NCBI GenBank assembly: GCA_949299505.1
Contig: CASGAS010000012.1
Location: 1 to 60,067, forward strand
Length of the DNA stretch: 60,067 bases
Direction of reading: 5' to 3'
Source of the DNA: an uncultured Eubacteriales bacterium
Lineage (GTDB): Bacteria; Bacillota; Clostridia; Oscillospirales; Acutalibacteraceae
In this document: positions 33,544-43,692 of the stretch, piece by piece
How the letters are laid out: every line of letters begins with the position of its first letter
Numbering within the stretch: the stretch's first letter is position 1
Program-made: the position numbers and the translations under genes
The notes under the pieces: model-generated
Databases searched by the model: none
Told to the model about the DNA's origin: nothing
Seen by the model: only the letters and a program-made list of their open reading frames with translations

Positions 33544-34122
33544 TTATTCAGCCGCGTCTTCCGTTTTCGCCTCTTCGGCGGGCGCTTCTTCCGCTTTCGC
33601 TTCCTCAGCGGGCGCTTCTTCGGCTTTCGCTTCCTCGGCGGCCTTGGTCTCTTCCGCCTTGGGCGCTTCGGCTTCTTCCGCCTTCGGGGCAGCCTTTTCC
33701 TCCGCCTTTTCGGCGGCGGCTTTCGCGGGGGCGCGGCGCGTGCGGCGCGCCGGCTTCTTCGCGGGGGCTTCCTCTTCCTTGGTGACGAGCTCAATAATGC
33801 ACATCTCGGCGGCGTCGCCGCGGCGCGTGCCCGTCTTGATGATGCGCGTATACCCGCCGTTCACACCAGCGTACTTCGGCGCGATTTCGTCAAACAGCTT
33901 TTTGACGACCGAGTCCTTGGTGATATACGCAAACGCCTGCCGCTTCGCGTGCAGCGTGTTGTCCTTTGCGACGGTGATCATTTTTTCCGCCATGGCGCGG
34001 ACTTCCTTGGCCCTGGTCACGGTGGTCTCGACCCTGCCGTTTTCGAGCAGGTAGGTCACCATGCCGCGCAGCATCGCCTTCCGGTGATCGGTGGTTCTGC
34101 CGAGCTTTCTGGTTCCGGGCAT
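33544..34122 (-). CDS. rplQ: 50S ribosomal protein L17 with long acidic C-terminal extension
   Basis: Residues 1-115 are a normal L17 ([20 protein letters not shown] to AEMCIIELV). About 77 extra residues follow: first a basic segment ([19 protein letters not shown]), then Glu/Ala/Pro-rich direct repeats of the EEAKAEEAP type. Typical L17 has 112-130 residues. The tail is in frame with no intervening stop and keeps the codon bias of the neighbourhood. Last gene of the large operon, 17 bp after rpoA. Confidence 0.96.
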   Translation of the reverse strand: MPGTRKLGRTTDHRKAMLRGMVTYLLENGRVETTVTRAKEVRAMAEKMITVAKDNTLHAKRQAFAYITKDSVVKKLFDEIAPKYAGVNGGYTRIIKTGTRRGDAAEMCIIELVTKEEEAPAKKPARRTRRAPAKAAAEKAEEKAAPKAEEAEAPKAEETKAAEEAKAEEAPAEEAKAEEAPAEEAKTEDAAE

Positions 34123-34139
34123 CTAAATCACTCCTTTTC

Positions 34140-35090
34140 TTATTCGTCGTCCTTGCGGAGCGTGAAGTTCAGCGATTCGAGCTTGGCGATCACTTCTTCG
34201 AGCGATTTCCTGCCCAGGTTGCGGACCTTCATCATGTCCTCCTCGGACTTGCTGATCAAGTCTTCCACCGTGTTGATGCCCGCGCGCTTGAGGCAGTTGA
34301 AGGACCGCACGGACAAATCCAGCTCTTCAATCGTCATTTCGAGCGCCTTTTCCTTGCCGTCGTCGTCCTTGACGACCATGACCTCGGTGTTGCCGGCTTC
34401 GTCGGAAAGCTCGACGAAGAGGTTGAGGTGCTCGTTGAGAATCTTGGCGCCGAGCGAAACGGCCTCCTTCGCGGAGATGGTGCCGTTCGTCCACGCCTCG
34501 AGCGTGAGCTTGTCAAAGTCGGTGATCTGGCCGACACGGGTGTTTTCGACCGTGTAGTTCACCTTCAGCACGGGGGTGTAGATGGAATCGATGGAGATAA
34601 CGCCGATGACCGGCTGCATCATTTGCTTGTTGCGCTCGGCGGACACATAGCCGCGGCCGCGGTCGGCGGTCAGCTCCATGTTGAGCGTTGCGCCGTCGGA
34701 CAGCGTGGCGATGTGGTGCTCGGGGTTGAGGATCTCCACCTCGGAATCCGTTTTGATGTCGCCCGCCGTGACCTCGCACTTGCCGGAGGCCTCGACGTAC
34801 AGCGTTTTGGGGCCGTCGCCCTGAATTTTGAGGATCACGCCTTTTAAGTTCAGCACGATCTCGGTGACGTCCTCCTTGACGCCGGGGACGGTCGAAAATT
34901 CGTGCAGCACGCCGTCGATTTTGACGGACGTGATTGCATAGCCGGGCAGCGAGGAAAGCAGCACGCGGCGAAGGGAGTTGCCGATCGTCGTACCGTAGCC
35001 GCGCTCAAGGGGTTCCATGGTGAATTTGCCGTAGGTTCCGTCCTCGGACAGCTCCAGCACGTCCACGCTGGGCTTGTCAATTCCTATCAT
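34140..35090 (-). CDS. rpoA: RNA polymerase alpha subunit
   Basis: 316 residues. The N-terminal dimerisation domain contains [20 protein letters not shown], and the C-terminal domain has the helix-hairpin-helix [19 protein letters not shown] that contacts UP elements and activators. It follows rpsD by 78 bp and precedes rplQ, the standard alpha-operon order. Confidence 0.98.
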   Translation of the reverse strand: MIGIDKPSVDVLELSEDGTYGKFTMEPLERGYGTTIGNSLRRVLLSSLPGYAITSVKIDGVLHEFSTVPGVKEDVTEIVLNLKGVILKIQGDGPKTLYVEASGKCEVTAGDIKTDSEVEILNPEHHIATLSDGATLNMELTADRGRGYVSAERNKQMMQPVIGVISIDSIYTPVLKVNYTVENTRVGQITDFDKLTLEAWTNGTISAKEAVSLGAKILNEHLNLFVELSDEAGNTEVMVVKDDDGKEKALEMTIEELDLSVRSFNCLKRAGINTVEDLISKSEEDMMKVRNLGRKSLEEVIAKLESLNFTLRKDDE

Positions 35091-35168
35091 TCAAAACCCT
35101 CCTATCGTTGGGTTCGGGTCAGTACCCGAAAACATAGCTTCCTGTCGGTCGCTTGCGCGTCCTATGCG

Positions 35169-35795
35169 TTATTTCGAATAGAACTCGACGATAAGATGTT
35201 CTTCGACAGGGACCTCGATCTGCTCGCGGTCGGGCAGCTTGACGACCTTGGCGGAAAACGCTTCGGCGTTCTTGTCGAGCCACTCGGGCACGGGACGCGA
35301 ACCGTTCGCTTCGAGCACCGCCTTAATCTTTTCGCTGTCGCGGCTCTTCTGGCAAATGGCGACCTCGTCGCCGGCCTTGAGAAGATACGACGGGATGTTG
35401 ACGCGGCGGCCGTTCACGAGATAGTGGCCGTGCGTAACGAGCTGGCGCGCTTCGGCGCGCGAAGACGCCCAGCCGAGCAGGTAGACGACGTTGTCCAGCC
35501 GGCTTTCGCAGATGCGAAGCAGGTTTTCACCCGTCATGCCCTGGCGGCGTTCCGCCATCAGGAAATACTTGTGGAACTGGCCCTCGCCGATGCCGTAGAA
35601 GCGGCGCGCCTGCTGCTTCGCACGAAGCTGCAAGCCGTATTCCGACGTCTTCTTGCGGCCCTGGCCGTGCTGGCCGGGGGCGTAGCTGCGGCGGTCGAGC
35701 GCACATTTATTTGTATAGCAGCGCTCCCCCTTGAGGAAGAGCTTCTTGCCTTCGCGGCGGCAAAGCTTGCAAACCGCGCCTGTATATCTTGCCAT
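35169..35795 (-). CDS. rpsD: 30S ribosomal protein S4
   Basis: 208-residue primary 16S-binding protein. The N-terminus [31 protein letters not shown] region has a four-cysteine zinc-type motif (C-x2-C and two later Cys). The S4 RNA-binding domain covers [23 protein letters not shown] at 35795 has GGAGG 8 nt upstream; the upstream in-frame ATG at 35804 would overlap that site. Confidence 0.97.
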   Translation of the reverse strand: MARYTGAVCKLCRREGKKLFLKGERCYTNKCALDRRSYAPGQHGQGRKKTSEYGLQLRAKQQARRFYGIGEGQFHKYFLMAERRQGMTGENLLRICESRLDNVVYLLGWASSRAEARQLVTHGHYLVNGRRVNIPSYLLKAGDEVAICQKSRDSEKIKAVLEANGSRPVPEWLDKNAEAFSAKVVKLPDREQIEVPVEEHLIVEFYSK

Positions 35796-35813
35796 AACAT
35801 GCACCTCCGAAAC

Positions 35814-36212
35814 TCAGACTCTTCTTCTTTTGGGCGGGCGGCAGCCGTTGTGCGGAATCGGCGTGACGTCCTTAATCATCGTGACCTCCAGCCCCGCGGT
35901 CTGCAGCGCGCGGATGGCGGCCTCACGACCCGAGCCCGGGCCCTTGACGAAGACCTCGACGGTCTTCATGCCGTGCTCAATGGCAATCTTCGCCGCAGTC
36001 TCGGCAGCGGTCTGCGCCGCAAAGGGCGTGGACTTTTTCGAGCCGCGGAAGCCCATTTCGCCGGCGGACGCCCACGAAACGGCGTTGCCCTGCACGTCGG
36101 TAATGGTGACGATGGTGTTGTTGAAGGTCGATTGGATATGCGCGGCGCCCTTGTCGATGTTCTTGCGCTCGCGGCGGCGACGCGTGGTCGCGCCTTTTTT
36201 AGCAGTAGCCAT
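35814..36212 (-). CDS. rpsK: 30S ribosomal protein S11
   Basis: 132 residues with [20 protein letters not shown] and the C-terminal [18 protein letters not shown] that define S11. It lines the mRNA channel on the platform. 15 bp after rpsM, 18 bp before rpsD. Confidence 0.98.
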   Translation of the reverse strand: MATAKKGATTRRRRERKNIDKGAAHIQSTFNNTIVTITDVQGNAVSWASAGEMGFRGSKKSTPFAAQTAAETAAKIAIEHGMKTVEVFVKGPGSGREAAIRALQTAGLEVTMIKDVTPIPHNGCRPPKRRRV

Positions 36213-36227
36213 GTACGAAGCCCTCCC

Positions 36228-36596
36228 TTATTTCTTCTTGTTCGCGATGGTCTTCTTCGGCCCTTTGCGGGTGCGCGCGTTGTTCTTGGAAGTCTGCCCG
36301 CGCACGGGAAGCCCCTTGCGGTGCCGTGTGCCGCGGTAGCTGCCGATCTCGATCAAACGCTTGATGTCGAACGCCACGTCGCGGCGCAGGTCGCCCTCCA
36401 CCTTAACGTTGTGGTCGATGTACTCACGAAGTTTCGCGACGTCCTCTTCGGTCAAATCCTTGACGCGGGTGTCGGGGTTGACCCCGGTCGCGGCGATGAT
36501 GTCGCTTGCCGTTTTTCTGCCGATACCGTAGATATACGTCAGGCCGATTTCGACCCGCTTATCTCTCGGTAAATCCACGCCTGAAATACGTGCCAT
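36228..36596 (-). CDS. rpsM: 30S ribosomal protein S13
   Basis: 122 residues from [20 protein letters not shown] to a Lys-rich tail. It bridges to the 50S central protuberance. GGAGGTG lies 10 nt before the ATG at 36596; the extension to 36614 covers that site and is rejected. A long stem lies in the 102-bp gap before it. Confidence 0.97.
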   Translation of the reverse strand: MARISGVDLPRDKRVEIGLTYIYGIGRKTASDIIAATGVNPDTRVKDLTEEDVAKLREYIDHNVKVEGDLRRDVAFDIKRLIEIGSYRGTRHRKGLPVRGQTSKNNARTRKGPKKTIANKKK

Positions 36597-36657
36597 GTGG
36601 TGTTGCACCTCCATTATAATGCGGAAAACCGTTTTGTGCCGGTTTGTGAAAACGCAC

Positions 36658-36688
36658 GTATCGTTGTTTAGATCTTTAACAACGATAC
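36658..36688 (-). other. 11-bp stem-loop between rpmJ and rpsM
   Basis: GTATCGTTGTT pairs perfectly with AACAACGATAC around a 9-nt loop. On the minus strand it is followed by GTGCGTTTTC, a poor T run. It occupies the largest gap of the spc-alpha region (102 bp), so it may be a processing site, a partial terminator or a ribosomal-protein binding site. Confidence 0.6.
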
Positions 36689-36698
36689 AAAACAGCCC

Positions 36699-36812
36699 TT
36701 AACCCTGGCGCTGCTTGTGCTTCGGATTTTCGCAGATCACCATGACTTTGCCCTTGCGCTTGATGATCTTGCATTTTTCACAAATCTTTTTCACAGAAGG
36801 TCTGACTTTCAT
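36699..36812 (-). CDS. rpmJ: 50S ribosomal protein L36
   Basis: 37-residue zinc-type L36 ([20 protein letters not shown]...[11 protein letters not shown]), with Cys11, Cys14, Cys27 and His32 as the usual metal set. Located between infA and rpsM as in most bacteria. The ATG at 36812 follows a GGAGG site. Confidence 0.97.
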   Translation of the reverse strand: MKVRPSVKKICEKCKIIKRKGKVMVICENPKHKQRQG

Positions 36813-36847
36813 TGCGTTACCTCCTTAATTTGCAAAGCCTGCGGCTT

Positions 36848-37066
36848 TTATTTGGTTCGCCATGTAATGCGCCCGCGCGTGAGGTCATATGGCGACATTT
36901 CGACCGTCACTTTGTCGCCCGGCAGGATGCGGATGTAGTTCATGCGCAGCTTGCCGGAAATATGGGCTAAAATTTGATGACCGTTTTCGAGCTGCACCTG
37001 GAACTGTGCGTTGGGCAGCGCTTCGACGACCGTACCTTCAATTTCGATCATGTCCTGCTTCGACAT
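36848..37066 (-). CDS. infA: Translation initiation factor IF-1
   Basis: 72-residue OB-fold protein ([43 protein letters not shown]). It blocks the A site during initiation. ATG at 37066 follows GGAGG by 9 nt. The gene begins inside the 3' end of the KOW gene (29-bp overlap in another frame), so the two are probably coupled. Confidence 0.98.
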   Translation of the reverse strand: MSKQDMIEIEGTVVEALPNAQFQVQLENGHQILAHISGKLRMNYIRILPGDKVTVEMSPYDLTRGRITWRTK

Positions 37067-37316
37067 TCGCGTTCGCCTCCGAAATCTTCTTCAACGTTTG
37101 CTTGAGCGCCCGGTCGGACCGCATCTCTTCCGCACAAAGCAGCCGCGCGAGCGGTTCGAGATGCTTCGGGTTCTTTGCCTTGGGACGGGAAAGCGGACGT
37201 TCCCGGCCGTCGCAGACGAGCACACGGGTCTGTGCCGTGCCGACGACGCACAAAAGCCGTCCGGCTTCGCGCCCGCGCAGCGCGCGGACGACCTGGCCCC
37301 GTTTCCATTCCGTCAT
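37038..37316 (-). CDS. KOW-domain RNA-binding protein (L14e-like)
   Basis: 92 residues with an N-terminal KOW motif ([23 protein letters not shown]). A short basic region with a PK-rich core ([17 protein letters not shown]) and a helical C-terminus follow. This small KOW protein commonly sits between map and infA in Firmicutes, where it is predicted to bind RNA or the ribosome; its role is not established. It overlaps infA by 29 bp and follows map by 14 bp. Confidence 0.88.
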   Translation of the reverse strand: MTEWKRGQVVRALRGREAGRLLCVVGTAQTRVLVCDGRERPLSRPKAKNPKHLEPLARLLCAEEMRSDRALKQTLKKISEANANVEAGHDRN

Positions 37317-37330
37317 ACAAAAGCCCTCCG

Positions 37331-38080
37331 TCAGGCCCGGGTTAAAATCACGGGCCCGTTCGCGGTGATGGCGACGGTATGCTCGAAATGGGCGGACAGC
37401 GAACCGTCCCGGGTCTTGACCGTCCAGCCGTCGGGCATTTGCCGCACCGCCTTATCCCCCTGGTTTATCATGGGTTCAATGGCAATGACCATGCCCGGCA
37501 ACAGGCGCACGCCCCGTCCGGGGGTGCCGAAATTCGGTACGCTGGGGTCTTCATGCAGCTTGGCGCCGACGCCGTGCCCGGTGTATTCCCGGACGACGCC
37601 GTAGCCGCGTTCCTCGCAATAGGTCTGCACCGCCGAACCGATATCGCCGAGCCTGCCGCCCGCGACCGCCGCCTCAATGCCCTTGTACAGGCTCTCCTCG
37701 GTCGTGTCGCACAGCCGCTTCGCCTCGGGGGATATCTGCCCCGCAGCGAAAGTGGCGGCGTTGTCGCCGTTGTATCCGTCCACCTTGGCGCCAAGGTCGA
37801 TGCTGACGATGTCGCCCTCGCGGACGACGCGCTTTTTGCTTGGAATGCCGTGAATGACCTCGTCATTTATGGAAATGCACGCAGTAGCGGGAAAGCCGTA
37901 CAAGTGCAGGAAGTTGGGCTCGGCGCCCTGCTTCCTGATGTACTCGTAGGCGATGCGGTCAATTTCGTAGGTCGTGACCCCCGGCTTGACCGCTTCGCCC
38001 GCTATCTGCAGCGCTTCCGCGGAGATAATACAGGCCTTGCGGATGAGCTCCAATTCCCGTGCCGTTTTCAGCACAATCAT
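37331..38080 (-). CDS. map: Methionine aminopeptidase type I
   Basis: 249 residues. The five metal ligands of the pita-bread fold are present in order: the DLGAKVDGYNGDNAATF aspartates, GHGVG histidine, IEPM glutamate and HFEHTVAI. It removes N-terminal Met from nascent proteins. 5 bp after adk, as in many spc operons. Confidence 0.97.
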   Translation of the reverse strand: MIVLKTARELELIRKACIISAEALQIAGEAVKPGVTTYEIDRIAYEYIRKQGAEPNFLHLYGFPATACISINDEVIHGIPSKKRVVREGDIVSIDLGAKVDGYNGDNAATFAAGQISPEAKRLCDTTEESLYKGIEAAVAGGRLGDIGSAVQTYCEERGYGVVREYTGHGVGAKLHEDPSVPNFGTPGRGVRLLPGMVIAIEPMINQGDKAVRQMPDGWTVKTRDGSLSAHFEHTVAITANGPVILTRA

Positions 38081-38085
38081 TTCGC

Positions 38086-38718
38086 TTAAGCCTCCAGCGC
38101 CTGCATGGTGAGCGCGGTCGTATCGGCGACCGCCTCCTGCCCTTCGACAACGCGCAAAATGCCTTTTGCCGCGTAGTAGTCTTTGAGCGGCTCGGTCTGC
38201 TCATGATAGGTCTTGAGCCGGTCGAGCACGGTCTCGGGCATGTCGTCCTTACGTTGGACCAGTTTTTCGCCGCAGACGTCGCAAACGCCCTCGGTCTTCG
38301 ACGGCTTGTACTCGACGTGGTAGGTCGCGCCGCACTTTAAGCATACGCGTCTGCCGGAAAGGCGGGCGGCGATTTTTTCGTCGGGTACTTCGATGTCAAG
38401 AACGCGGTCGATGCGCACGCCCATTTCGTCGAGCGCTTCGGCCTGCGGGATCGTGCGGGGGAAGCCGTCCAGGATGAAGCCGTTTTTGCAGTCCGGCGCC
38501 TGCAGGCGCTCGCGAATGATGCCGATGACGACCTCGTCGGGGACCAGCTTGCCCGCGTCGATGAAGGATTTAGCTTTAAGCCCCATTTCGGTGCCGTTCG
38601 CCATCGCTTCGCGCAGCATGTTGCCCGTCGAGATGGCCGGGATGGAGAGCTTTTCGCAGATTTTTTCCGCCTGCGTGCCCTTGCCCGCGCCCGGCGCGCC
38701 GAGTAAAATCAGGTTCAT
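38086..38718 (-). CDS. adk: Adenylate kinase, zinc-lid type
   Basis: 210 residues: P-loop [21 protein letters not shown], and a LID with four cysteines (CLKCGATY and CDVCGE) that bind structural zinc, as in Gram-positive enzymes. It interconverts AMP + ATP and 2 ADP. 17 bp after secY. Confidence 0.98.
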   Translation of the reverse strand: MNLILLGAPGAGKGTQAEKICEKLSIPAISTGNMLREAMANGTEMGLKAKSFIDAGKLVPDEVVIGIIRERLQAPDCKNGFILDGFPRTIPQAEALDEMGVRIDRVLDIEVPDEKIAARLSGRRVCLKCGATYHVEYKPSKTEGVCDVCGEKLVQRKDDMPETVLDRLKTYHEQTEPLKDYYAAKGILRVVEGQEAVADTTALTMQALEA

Positions 38719-38735
38719 AAAGTGTCTGTCCTTTC

Positions 38736-40070
38736 TTAATCCAGGAAGCCTTTGTAGTGGCGCATCATCATCTGGCTTTCGAGCTGCTTGACCGTTTCCA
38801 GCGCAACGCCGACCATAATGATGACGGACGTGCCGCCCATGGTCAGGTTGACCTGCTTGTCAAACAGAGCCGTAATCTGCGAGAACAAAAGCGGGTACAG
38901 CGCCACGACCGACAGCAGAAGCGCGCCCAAGAGCGTAATCTTGTGCAGAATCTTCGCGATGTAGTCCGACGTGGGCTTGCCGGGACGGATGCCCGGAATC
39001 GCACCGCTGTTGCGGCGGATGTTATTCGCCATTTCGATGGGGTTGTACTGGATGGCCGCATAGAAATAGGCGAAGAAGATGATGAGCAGGAAGTACATGA
39101 TGACGTACGCCCAGTGGGTGGTCTGGAAGATGTCGAAGAACCCCTGCCAGAACGCGTCCCAGCCGCTTTCGTCGGGCTCGAGCGTCACGAACATCTGGAT
39201 GGTGGGCGGCAGGGACAGAATCGACGAAGCGAAAATGACCGGGAGCACGCCGCACATGTTGACCTTAATCGGAATATGCGTGTTCTGGCCGCCGTACATT
39301 TTCCGCCCGACGACGCGCTTCGCGTACTGGACGGGGATGCGGCGTTCGGCGTTGTCCATCCACACAATGAAGGCAATCATCAAAAGCATCGAAACGATGG
39401 CGATAATGGCCAGCGGGATATACGCGCCGCCGCGGTTGACGTAGGACCAGAGGTTGTAAAGCGTGGTGGGCATACGCGAAACGATGCCGGCAAACAGGAT
39501 GATGGAAATGCCGTTGCCGATGCCCTTTTCGTTGATCTGCTCACCGAGCCACATCAACAGCGTGGCGCCCGCGGTGTAGCAGAGGATAATGACCAGCGCC
39601 TGGAACACGGCGAAGAAGCCGGTGTACGCGGCGCCGTCGGCCGAGACCGACAGGTAGCCCTGCGAGCGGATGAAGAAGTAGTACGCCGTGCTCTGCAGGG
39701 CGGCAAGCGCCACCGCGCTGTAGCGGGTAATGGCGGACAGCTTCTTGCGGCCCTCTTCGCCCTCCTTCGCCAGCCGTTCCAGCGCCGGAATGGCGACGGT
39801 CAGCAGCTGGATGATGATGGAGGCGTTGATGTAGGGCGTGATGGACATGGCGAACAGCGTACCGTAGTTGAACGCGTCGCCGGTCATCATGCTCAGATAG
39901 GCCATGAAGTTGTTGGCGTCGGGGTCGGTGATGAGACCGTCCGCGAGGTCCGTAAAGGGAACGGGGAGCGCGGCGCCGATACGGAAGATCAGGATGATGA
40001 GCGCGGTGTAGAGCATCTTCTTGCGCAAATCGGCAATCGTCCAGGCGTTTACGAAGGTCTGCAGCAGCAG
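38736..40070 (-). CDS. secY: Preprotein translocase subunit SecY, probable CUG start
   Basis: Central channel of the Sec translocon with ten membrane segments. The conserved N-terminus [19 protein letters not shown] lies upstream of the first standard start codon in frame (TTG at 40028, inside ADLRKK). Upstream of it there is no ATG, GTG or TTG before an in-frame TGA, only three CTG codons (40070, 40067, 40064). GAGGTGATC, a 9-nt match to the 16S anti-Shine-Dalgarno, ends 2 nt before the first CTG, with 7 nt between the GAGG core and that CTG. I therefore place the start at 40070 (444 residues). A TTG start at 40028 would give a 430-residue protein lacking the first conserved helix. It overlaps rplO by 22 bp. 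Confidence 0.9.
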   Translation of the reverse strand: MLLQTFVNAWTIADLRKKMLYTALIILIFRIGAALPVPFTDLADGLITDPDANNFMAYLSMMTGDAFNYGTLFAMSITPYINASIIIQLLTVAIPALERLAKEGEEGRKKLSAITRYSAVALAALQSTAYYFFIRSQGYLSVSADGAAYTGFFAVFQALVIILCYTAGATLLMWLGEQINEKGIGNGISIILFAGIVSRMPTTLYNLWSYVNRGGAYIPLAIIAIVSMLLMIAFIVWMDNAERRIPVQYAKRVVGRKMYGGQNTHIPIKVNMCGVLPVIFASSILSLPPTIQMFVTLEPDESGWDAFWQGFFDIFQTTHWAYVIMYFLLIIFFAYFYAAIQYNPIEMANNIRRNSGAIPGIRPGKPTSDYIAKILHKITLLGALLLSVVALYPLLFSQITALFDKQVNLTMGGTSVIIMVGVALETVKQLESQMMMRHYKGFLD

Positions 40071-40513
40071 CCGATCACCTCAGCCTTTCCGCCGGCGGCT
40101 TCGATTTTCTCGTTCGCAGCCTCGGAAAAGGCGTGCGCCGTGACGTTCAGCTTCTTGGTGAGGTCCCCGTTGCCGAGAATCTTCACGCCGTCGCCGACCT
40201 TTTTGACAAGGCCCTTTTCAACGAGCGCTTCCACCGTGACGGCGTCGCCGTCGGCGAACACGCGCTCAAGTGCGGAGACGTTGACGGAAGCAATCTCCTT
40301 GGCGAAAATGTTGTGGAAACCGCGCTTCGGGACGCGGCGCTGCAGCGGCATCTGGCCGCCTTCAAAGCCGGGGCGCATCCCGCGGCCCGCGCGGGCCTTT
40401 TGGCCCTTGTGGCCCTTGCCGGCCGTTTTGCCCTGCCCGGAGGCAGCGCCGCGGCCGATCCGCTTGGAGGCTTTTCTCGAGCCCTCTGCGGGAGAAAGTT
40501 CATGCAGTTTCAT
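40049..40513 (-). CDS. rplO: 50S ribosomal protein L15
   Basis: 154 residues, [22 protein letters not shown] at the start and the Gly/Lys-rich [18 protein letters not shown] loop typical of L15. The family normally ends close to GGKAEVI; here seven more residues (GCCCRPS) run into secY because no stop follows the AEVI codons. Those extra codons contain the secY ribosome site and candidate start. Confidence 0.97.
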   Translation of the reverse strand: MKLHELSPAEGSRKASKRIGRGAASGQGKTAGKGHKGQKARAGRGMRPGFEGGQMPLQRRVPKRGFHNIFAKEIASVNVSALERVFADGDAVTVEALVEKGLVKKVGDGVKILGNGDLTKKLNVTAHAFSEAANEKIEAAGGKAEVIGCCCRPS

Positions 40514-40525
40514 TGTTGCACCTCC

Positions 40526-40705
40526 TTACGCGCTTGTGACCTCCACAAGATGCGCGATCTTGCGGATCTTACCCTGCGTCTGCGGGTTGTCGGGCTGGGA
40601 AGCCGTATCCCCGATTTTGCGCAGGCCCAGAGCGTGGGCAGTGGCGATTTGGTCCTTCTTGCTGCCAATCAGGCTCTTTTTGAGCGTAACGGTTACGTTT
40701 GCCAT
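40526..40705 (-). CDS. rpmD: 50S ribosomal protein L30
   Basis: 59 residues ([20 protein letters not shown]...[12 protein letters not shown]), the full length of bacterial L30. It lies between rpsE and rplO with 12-bp gaps on both sides, as in the standard spc order. ATG at 40705 has a GGAGG site. Confidence 0.97.
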   Translation of the reverse strand: MANVTVTLKKSLIGSKKDQIATAHALGLRKIGDTASQPDNPQTQGKIRKIAHLVEVTSA

Positions 40706-40717
40706 ATCTGCCCCTCC

Positions 40718-41221
40718 TTACTCCAAAATTTCCTTAACGGCCTTGCCGCGCACCGCGGCGACCGTCTCGGCGTTGCGAAGCCGGGAAAGCCCGTCAATCG
40801 TGGCGCGCACGACGTTGCACGGGTTGTTCGAGCGCAGCGCCTTCGAGCGGATGTCCTTAATGCCGACCACTTCGACGACCGCGCGGACCGGGCCGCCGGC
40901 GATAACGCCGGTACCGGGGGCGGCGGGCTTCATCAGCACCACGCCGGCGCCGTATTTGCCGACGATTTCGTGCGGGATGGTCGTGCCCTTGAGCGCAACC
41001 TGAATCAAATTCTTCTTGGCGTTTTCAATGCCCTTGCGAATGGCGTCCGGCACTTCGCCCGATTTGCCCAGGCCGAAGCCCACGATGCCGTTCTTGTCGC
41101 CGACCACGACCAGCGCGGAGAACTTCATGATACGGCCGCCCTTGACGGTCTTGGAAACACGGTTGATCGCAACGACTCTTTCTTCCAGCTCCATAGCGGA
41201 GGCGTCAATTCTTTTTGCCAT
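40718..41221 (-). CDS. rpsE: 30S ribosomal protein S5
   Basis: 167 residues. [20 protein letters not shown] and [20 protein letters not shown] are diagnostic for S5, which sits at the mRNA entry site and affects decoding fidelity. 17 bp after rplR, 12 bp before rpmD. Confidence 0.98.
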   Translation of the reverse strand: MAKRIDASAMELEERVVAINRVSKTVKGGRIMKFSALVVVGDKNGIVGFGLGKSGEVPDAIRKGIENAKKNLIQVALKGTTIPHEIVGKYGAGVVLMKPAAPGTGVIAGGPVRAVVEVVGIKDIRSKALRSNNPCNVVRATIDGLSRLRNAETVAAVRGKAVKEILE

Positions 41222-41238
41222 TTTCCGTTTCTCCTTTC

Positions 41239-41598
41239 TCAGAAGTTCAGACCGCCCTCACGGGCGCCTTCTGCGAGCGCTGCGACGCGGCCGTGATACA
41301 CATAGCCGCCGCGGTCAAACACGCAGTCCTTGATGTTCTTTTCGGCCGCGCGGGCGGCAAGCAGCTTGCCCACCTCGCGGGCGGCGTCCACATTGCCGCC
41401 GTAAGCCGTAAAGTCCTTTTCGGTCGTGGAAGCGGACACAAGCGTCACGCCCGCCACGTCGTCAATGAGCTGCGCGTAAATGTGCTGGAGTGAACGGAAA
41501 ACGTCCAGGCGCGGGCACGCGGCGGTGCCGGAGACCTTCGCGCGGACTCTTTTGTGGCGCTTTAAGCGCGCCTTGTTGGTATCGGGTCTGTTAACCAT
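41239..41598 (-). CDS. rplR: 50S ribosomal protein L18
   Basis: 119 residues, [18 protein letters not shown] at the N-terminus and [23 protein letters not shown] at the C-terminus in two conserved blocks. It binds 5S rRNA with L5. 20 bp after rplF. Confidence 0.98.
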   Translation of the reverse strand: MVNRPDTNKARLKRHKRVRAKVSGTAACPRLDVFRSLQHIYAQLIDDVAGVTLVSASTTEKDFTAYGGNVDAAREVGKLLAARAAEKNIKDCVFDRGGYVYHGRVAALAEGAREGGLNF

Positions 41599-41618
41599 AG
41601 CTTTTCACTCCTTTGCTC

Positions 41619-42164
41619 TTACTTGCCGCCCTTACCGGCCTTGCCCTCTTTGCGGCGGATGTGCTCGTCGGCGTACTTAATGCCCTTGCCCTTATACGGC
41701 TCCGGCGGACGCTTCTCGCGCACTTCGGCGGCAAACTGGCCGACCTTCTGCTTGTCGGGCCCGGAAATGACGATTTTGTTCGGCGCGGGCACTTCGATGG
41801 AGATGCCGTCGGTTTCGGACATCGTCACCTGGTGCGAATAGCCGATGTTAAGAACCAGGTCCTTGCCCTGCTTTGCGGCACGGTAGCCGACGCCGTTGAC
41901 CTCAAGCTCCTTTTTGAAGCCCTCGGTTACGCCGACAACCATGTTGTGCAGCAGCGTGCGGGTAAGCCCGTGCAGGGATTTGTTGAGATTGGTTTCATCC
42001 GGACGGGTCACCACAATGGCGCCGTCCTCAAGCGCAACGTGCATATTGCTGTGCACCGTTCTGGTAAGGGAACCCTTGGGGCCCTTGACGGTGACCGTGC
42101 TGCCGTCGATTTTGACGTCGACGCCGGCCGGAACAGCAATAGGCTGTCTTCCGATTCTGGACAT
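41619..42164 (-). CDS. rplF: 50S ribosomal protein L6
   Basis: 181 residues from [20 protein letters not shown] through [12 protein letters not shown] to [22 protein letters not shown]. It lies near the sarcin-ricin loop. ATG at 42164 has a GGAGGG site; an in-frame extension to 42212 overlaps rpsH and is rejected. Confidence 0.97.
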   Translation of the reverse strand: MSRIGRQPIAVPAGVDVKIDGSTVTVKGPKGSLTRTVHSNMHVALEDGAIVVTRPDETNLNKSLHGLTRTLLHNMVVGVTEGFKKELEVNGVGYRAAKQGKDLVLNIGYSHQVTMSETDGISIEVPAPNKIVISGPDKQKVGQFAAEVREKRPPEPYKGKGIKYADEHIRRKEGKAGKGGK

Positions 42165-42177
42165 ACCGATTCCCTCC

Positions 42178-42576
42178 TTACCAGATGTACGCGAGAACTT
42201 CGCCGCCGACATTGGCCTTGCGCGCCTCGCGGTCCGTCATGACGCCCTTCGACGTGGACAGAATCGCCACGCCCAGGCCGCGCATGACCTTCGGCATATC
42301 TTCGCAGTTGGTGTAGATGCGAAGACCGGGCTTCGAAACACGGCGAAGACCCGTAATGACGGACGTGCGGTTGGCGCCGTACTTGAGGGTAATCTCAATG
42401 ACGCCCTGCTTGCCGTCCTCTTCCACTTTGAAATCCTTGATATAGCCCTCGTCCTTGAGGATCTGCGCGATCGCCTTCTTCATGTTGGACGCGGGGACCT
42501 TTACGGTGTCGTGCTTGGCCGAGCTCGCGTTGCGAATCCGGGTGAGCATATCACCGATGGAATCCGTGATTTGCAT
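42178..42576 (-). CDS. rpsH: 30S ribosomal protein S8
   Basis: 132 residues, starting [20 protein letters not shown] and ending with the conserved [26 protein letters not shown] block (here ILSTSKG). It binds the central domain of 16S rRNA. 26 bp after rpsN. Confidence 0.98.
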   Translation of the reverse strand: MQITDSIGDMLTRIRNASSAKHDTVKVPASNMKKAIAQILKDEGYIKDFKVEEDGKQGVIEITLKYGANRTSVITGLRRVSKPGLRIYTNCEDMPKVMRGLGVAILSTSKGVMTDREARKANVGGEVLAYIW

Positions 42577-42602
42577 ACTGTTCCTCCTTAGATCTCGCCC
42601 GC

Positions 42603-42788
42603 TTACCAGCTGGCTTTCTTGACACCGGGGATCTGGCCCTTGTGCGCCAGTTCCCTAAAGCAGATGCGGCATACGCCGTACTTGCGGAGATAGGCATGCG
42701 GCCGACCACAGATTTTGCATCTGTTGTACGCTCTGGTCGAATACTTCGCAGGACGGGCCTGCTTGACTTTCATAGATTTCTTGGCCAC
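42603..42788 (-). CDS. rpsN: 30S ribosomal protein S14, zinc type
   Basis: 61-residue zinc-binding S14 (type Z) with [20 protein letters not shown], the usual Gram-positive form. Only this copy is in the window. 12 bp after rplE. Confidence 0.98.
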   Translation of the reverse strand: MAKKSMKVKQARPAKYSTRAYNRCKICGRPHAYLRKYGVCRICFRELAHKGQIPGVKKASW

Positions 42789-42800
42789 GAATATCCCTCC

Positions 42801-43343
42801 TTATCTCGCAAACGGCGCGCCGAGGAGCGTCAGCAGCTCGCGCGCTTCCTCGTCCGTCTGGGCGGTGGTCACAAAGCAGATGTCCATGCCGCGGACCGCG
42901 TCGATCTTGTCGTACTCAATTTCCGGGAAGATCAGCTGCTCGCGCACGCCCATCGAATAGTTGCCGCGGCCGTCGAACGAGTCGGGGTTAATCCCGCGGA
43001 AGTCGCGCACGCGCGGCAGCGCCAGGTTGAAGAAGCGGTCGAGGAATTCATACATCCGCTCGCCGCGCAGCGTCACCTTCGCGCCGATGGTCATGCCCTC
43101 GCGCAGCTTGAAGTTCGCAACGGACTTCTTCGCCTTGCAGGCGACGGGCTTCTGGCCGGTGATCTGGGAAAGGTCCTTCATCACGCCGTCAAGCACCTTG
43201 GAGTTGTCGCGGGCTTCGCCGCAGCCGACGTTGATGACGATCTTGTCAAGCTTCGGGATCTGCATAACGCTTTTGTAGCCGAACTTCTTCTGGAGCGCGG
43301 GCGCGATCTCAGAAGCATATTTTTCCTTGAGTCTTGCTGCCAT
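42801..43343 (-). CDS. rplE: 50S ribosomal protein L5
   Basis: 180 residues with [16 protein letters not shown] and the [20 protein letters not shown] block of L5. It carries 5S rRNA and contacts P-site tRNA. 17 bp after rplX. Confidence 0.98.
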   Translation of the reverse strand: MAARLKEKYASEIAPALQKKFGYKSVMQIPKLDKIVINVGCGEARDNSKVLDGVMKDLSQITGQKPVACKAKKSVANFKLREGMTIGAKVTLRGERMYEFLDRFFNLALPRVRDFRGINPDSFDGRGNYSMGVREQLIFPEIEYDKIDAVRGMDICFVTTAQTDEEARELLTLLGAPFAR

Positions 43344-43360
43344 CGTGTTATGTCCCTCCC

Positions 43361-43678
43361 TTAATCAATCTTGGCGCCGCATTTCTTGCAGACGCGCTTT
43401 TTGTCCTTGCCGGTGCCCTCGCGGCCCACGCGCGTGGGCTTGCTGCACTTCGGGCAGACGAGCTGGACCTTGTCGGCGTACAGGGCGCTTTCGGCCTTGA
43501 TAAGACCGCCGGGCTCGCCGACCTTGCGGGGCTTAACGTGCTTTGTGACGACGTTGACGCCTTCGACAATCACTTTGCCCTCGGCCGGCGCGACCTGCAT
43601 GACCTTGCCCTGCTTGCCGCGATTCTTGCCGTTGATGACGACCACGGTGTCGCCGGTTTTCACATGTACTTTAGCCAT
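43361..43678 (-). CDS. rplX: 50S ribosomal protein L24
   Basis: 105 residues. N-terminal KOW motif ([20 protein letters not shown]) and a C-terminal four-cysteine ribbon ([10 protein letters not shown] ... CKKCGAKID). It starts 50S assembly. 14 bp after rplN. Confidence 0.98.
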   Translation of the reverse strand: MAKVHVKTGDTVVVINGKNRGKQGKVMQVAPAEGKVIVEGVNVVTKHVKPRKVGEPGGLIKAESALYADKVQLVCPKCSKPTRVGREGTGKDKKRVCKKCGAKID

Positions 43679-43692
43679 CGTTCGTTCCTCCC

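Noticed and set aside
40013..40028. Standard TTG or ATG start for secY
   Set aside because: These would remove the conserved SecY N-terminal segment encoded just upstream in the same open frame, and the strong ribosome site lies further upstream; kept only as the alternative.
38757..41003. 748-residue plus-strand frame opposite secY-rplO-rpmD-rpsE
   Set aside because: Spans four well-defined genes on the other strand and has no recognisable motif.
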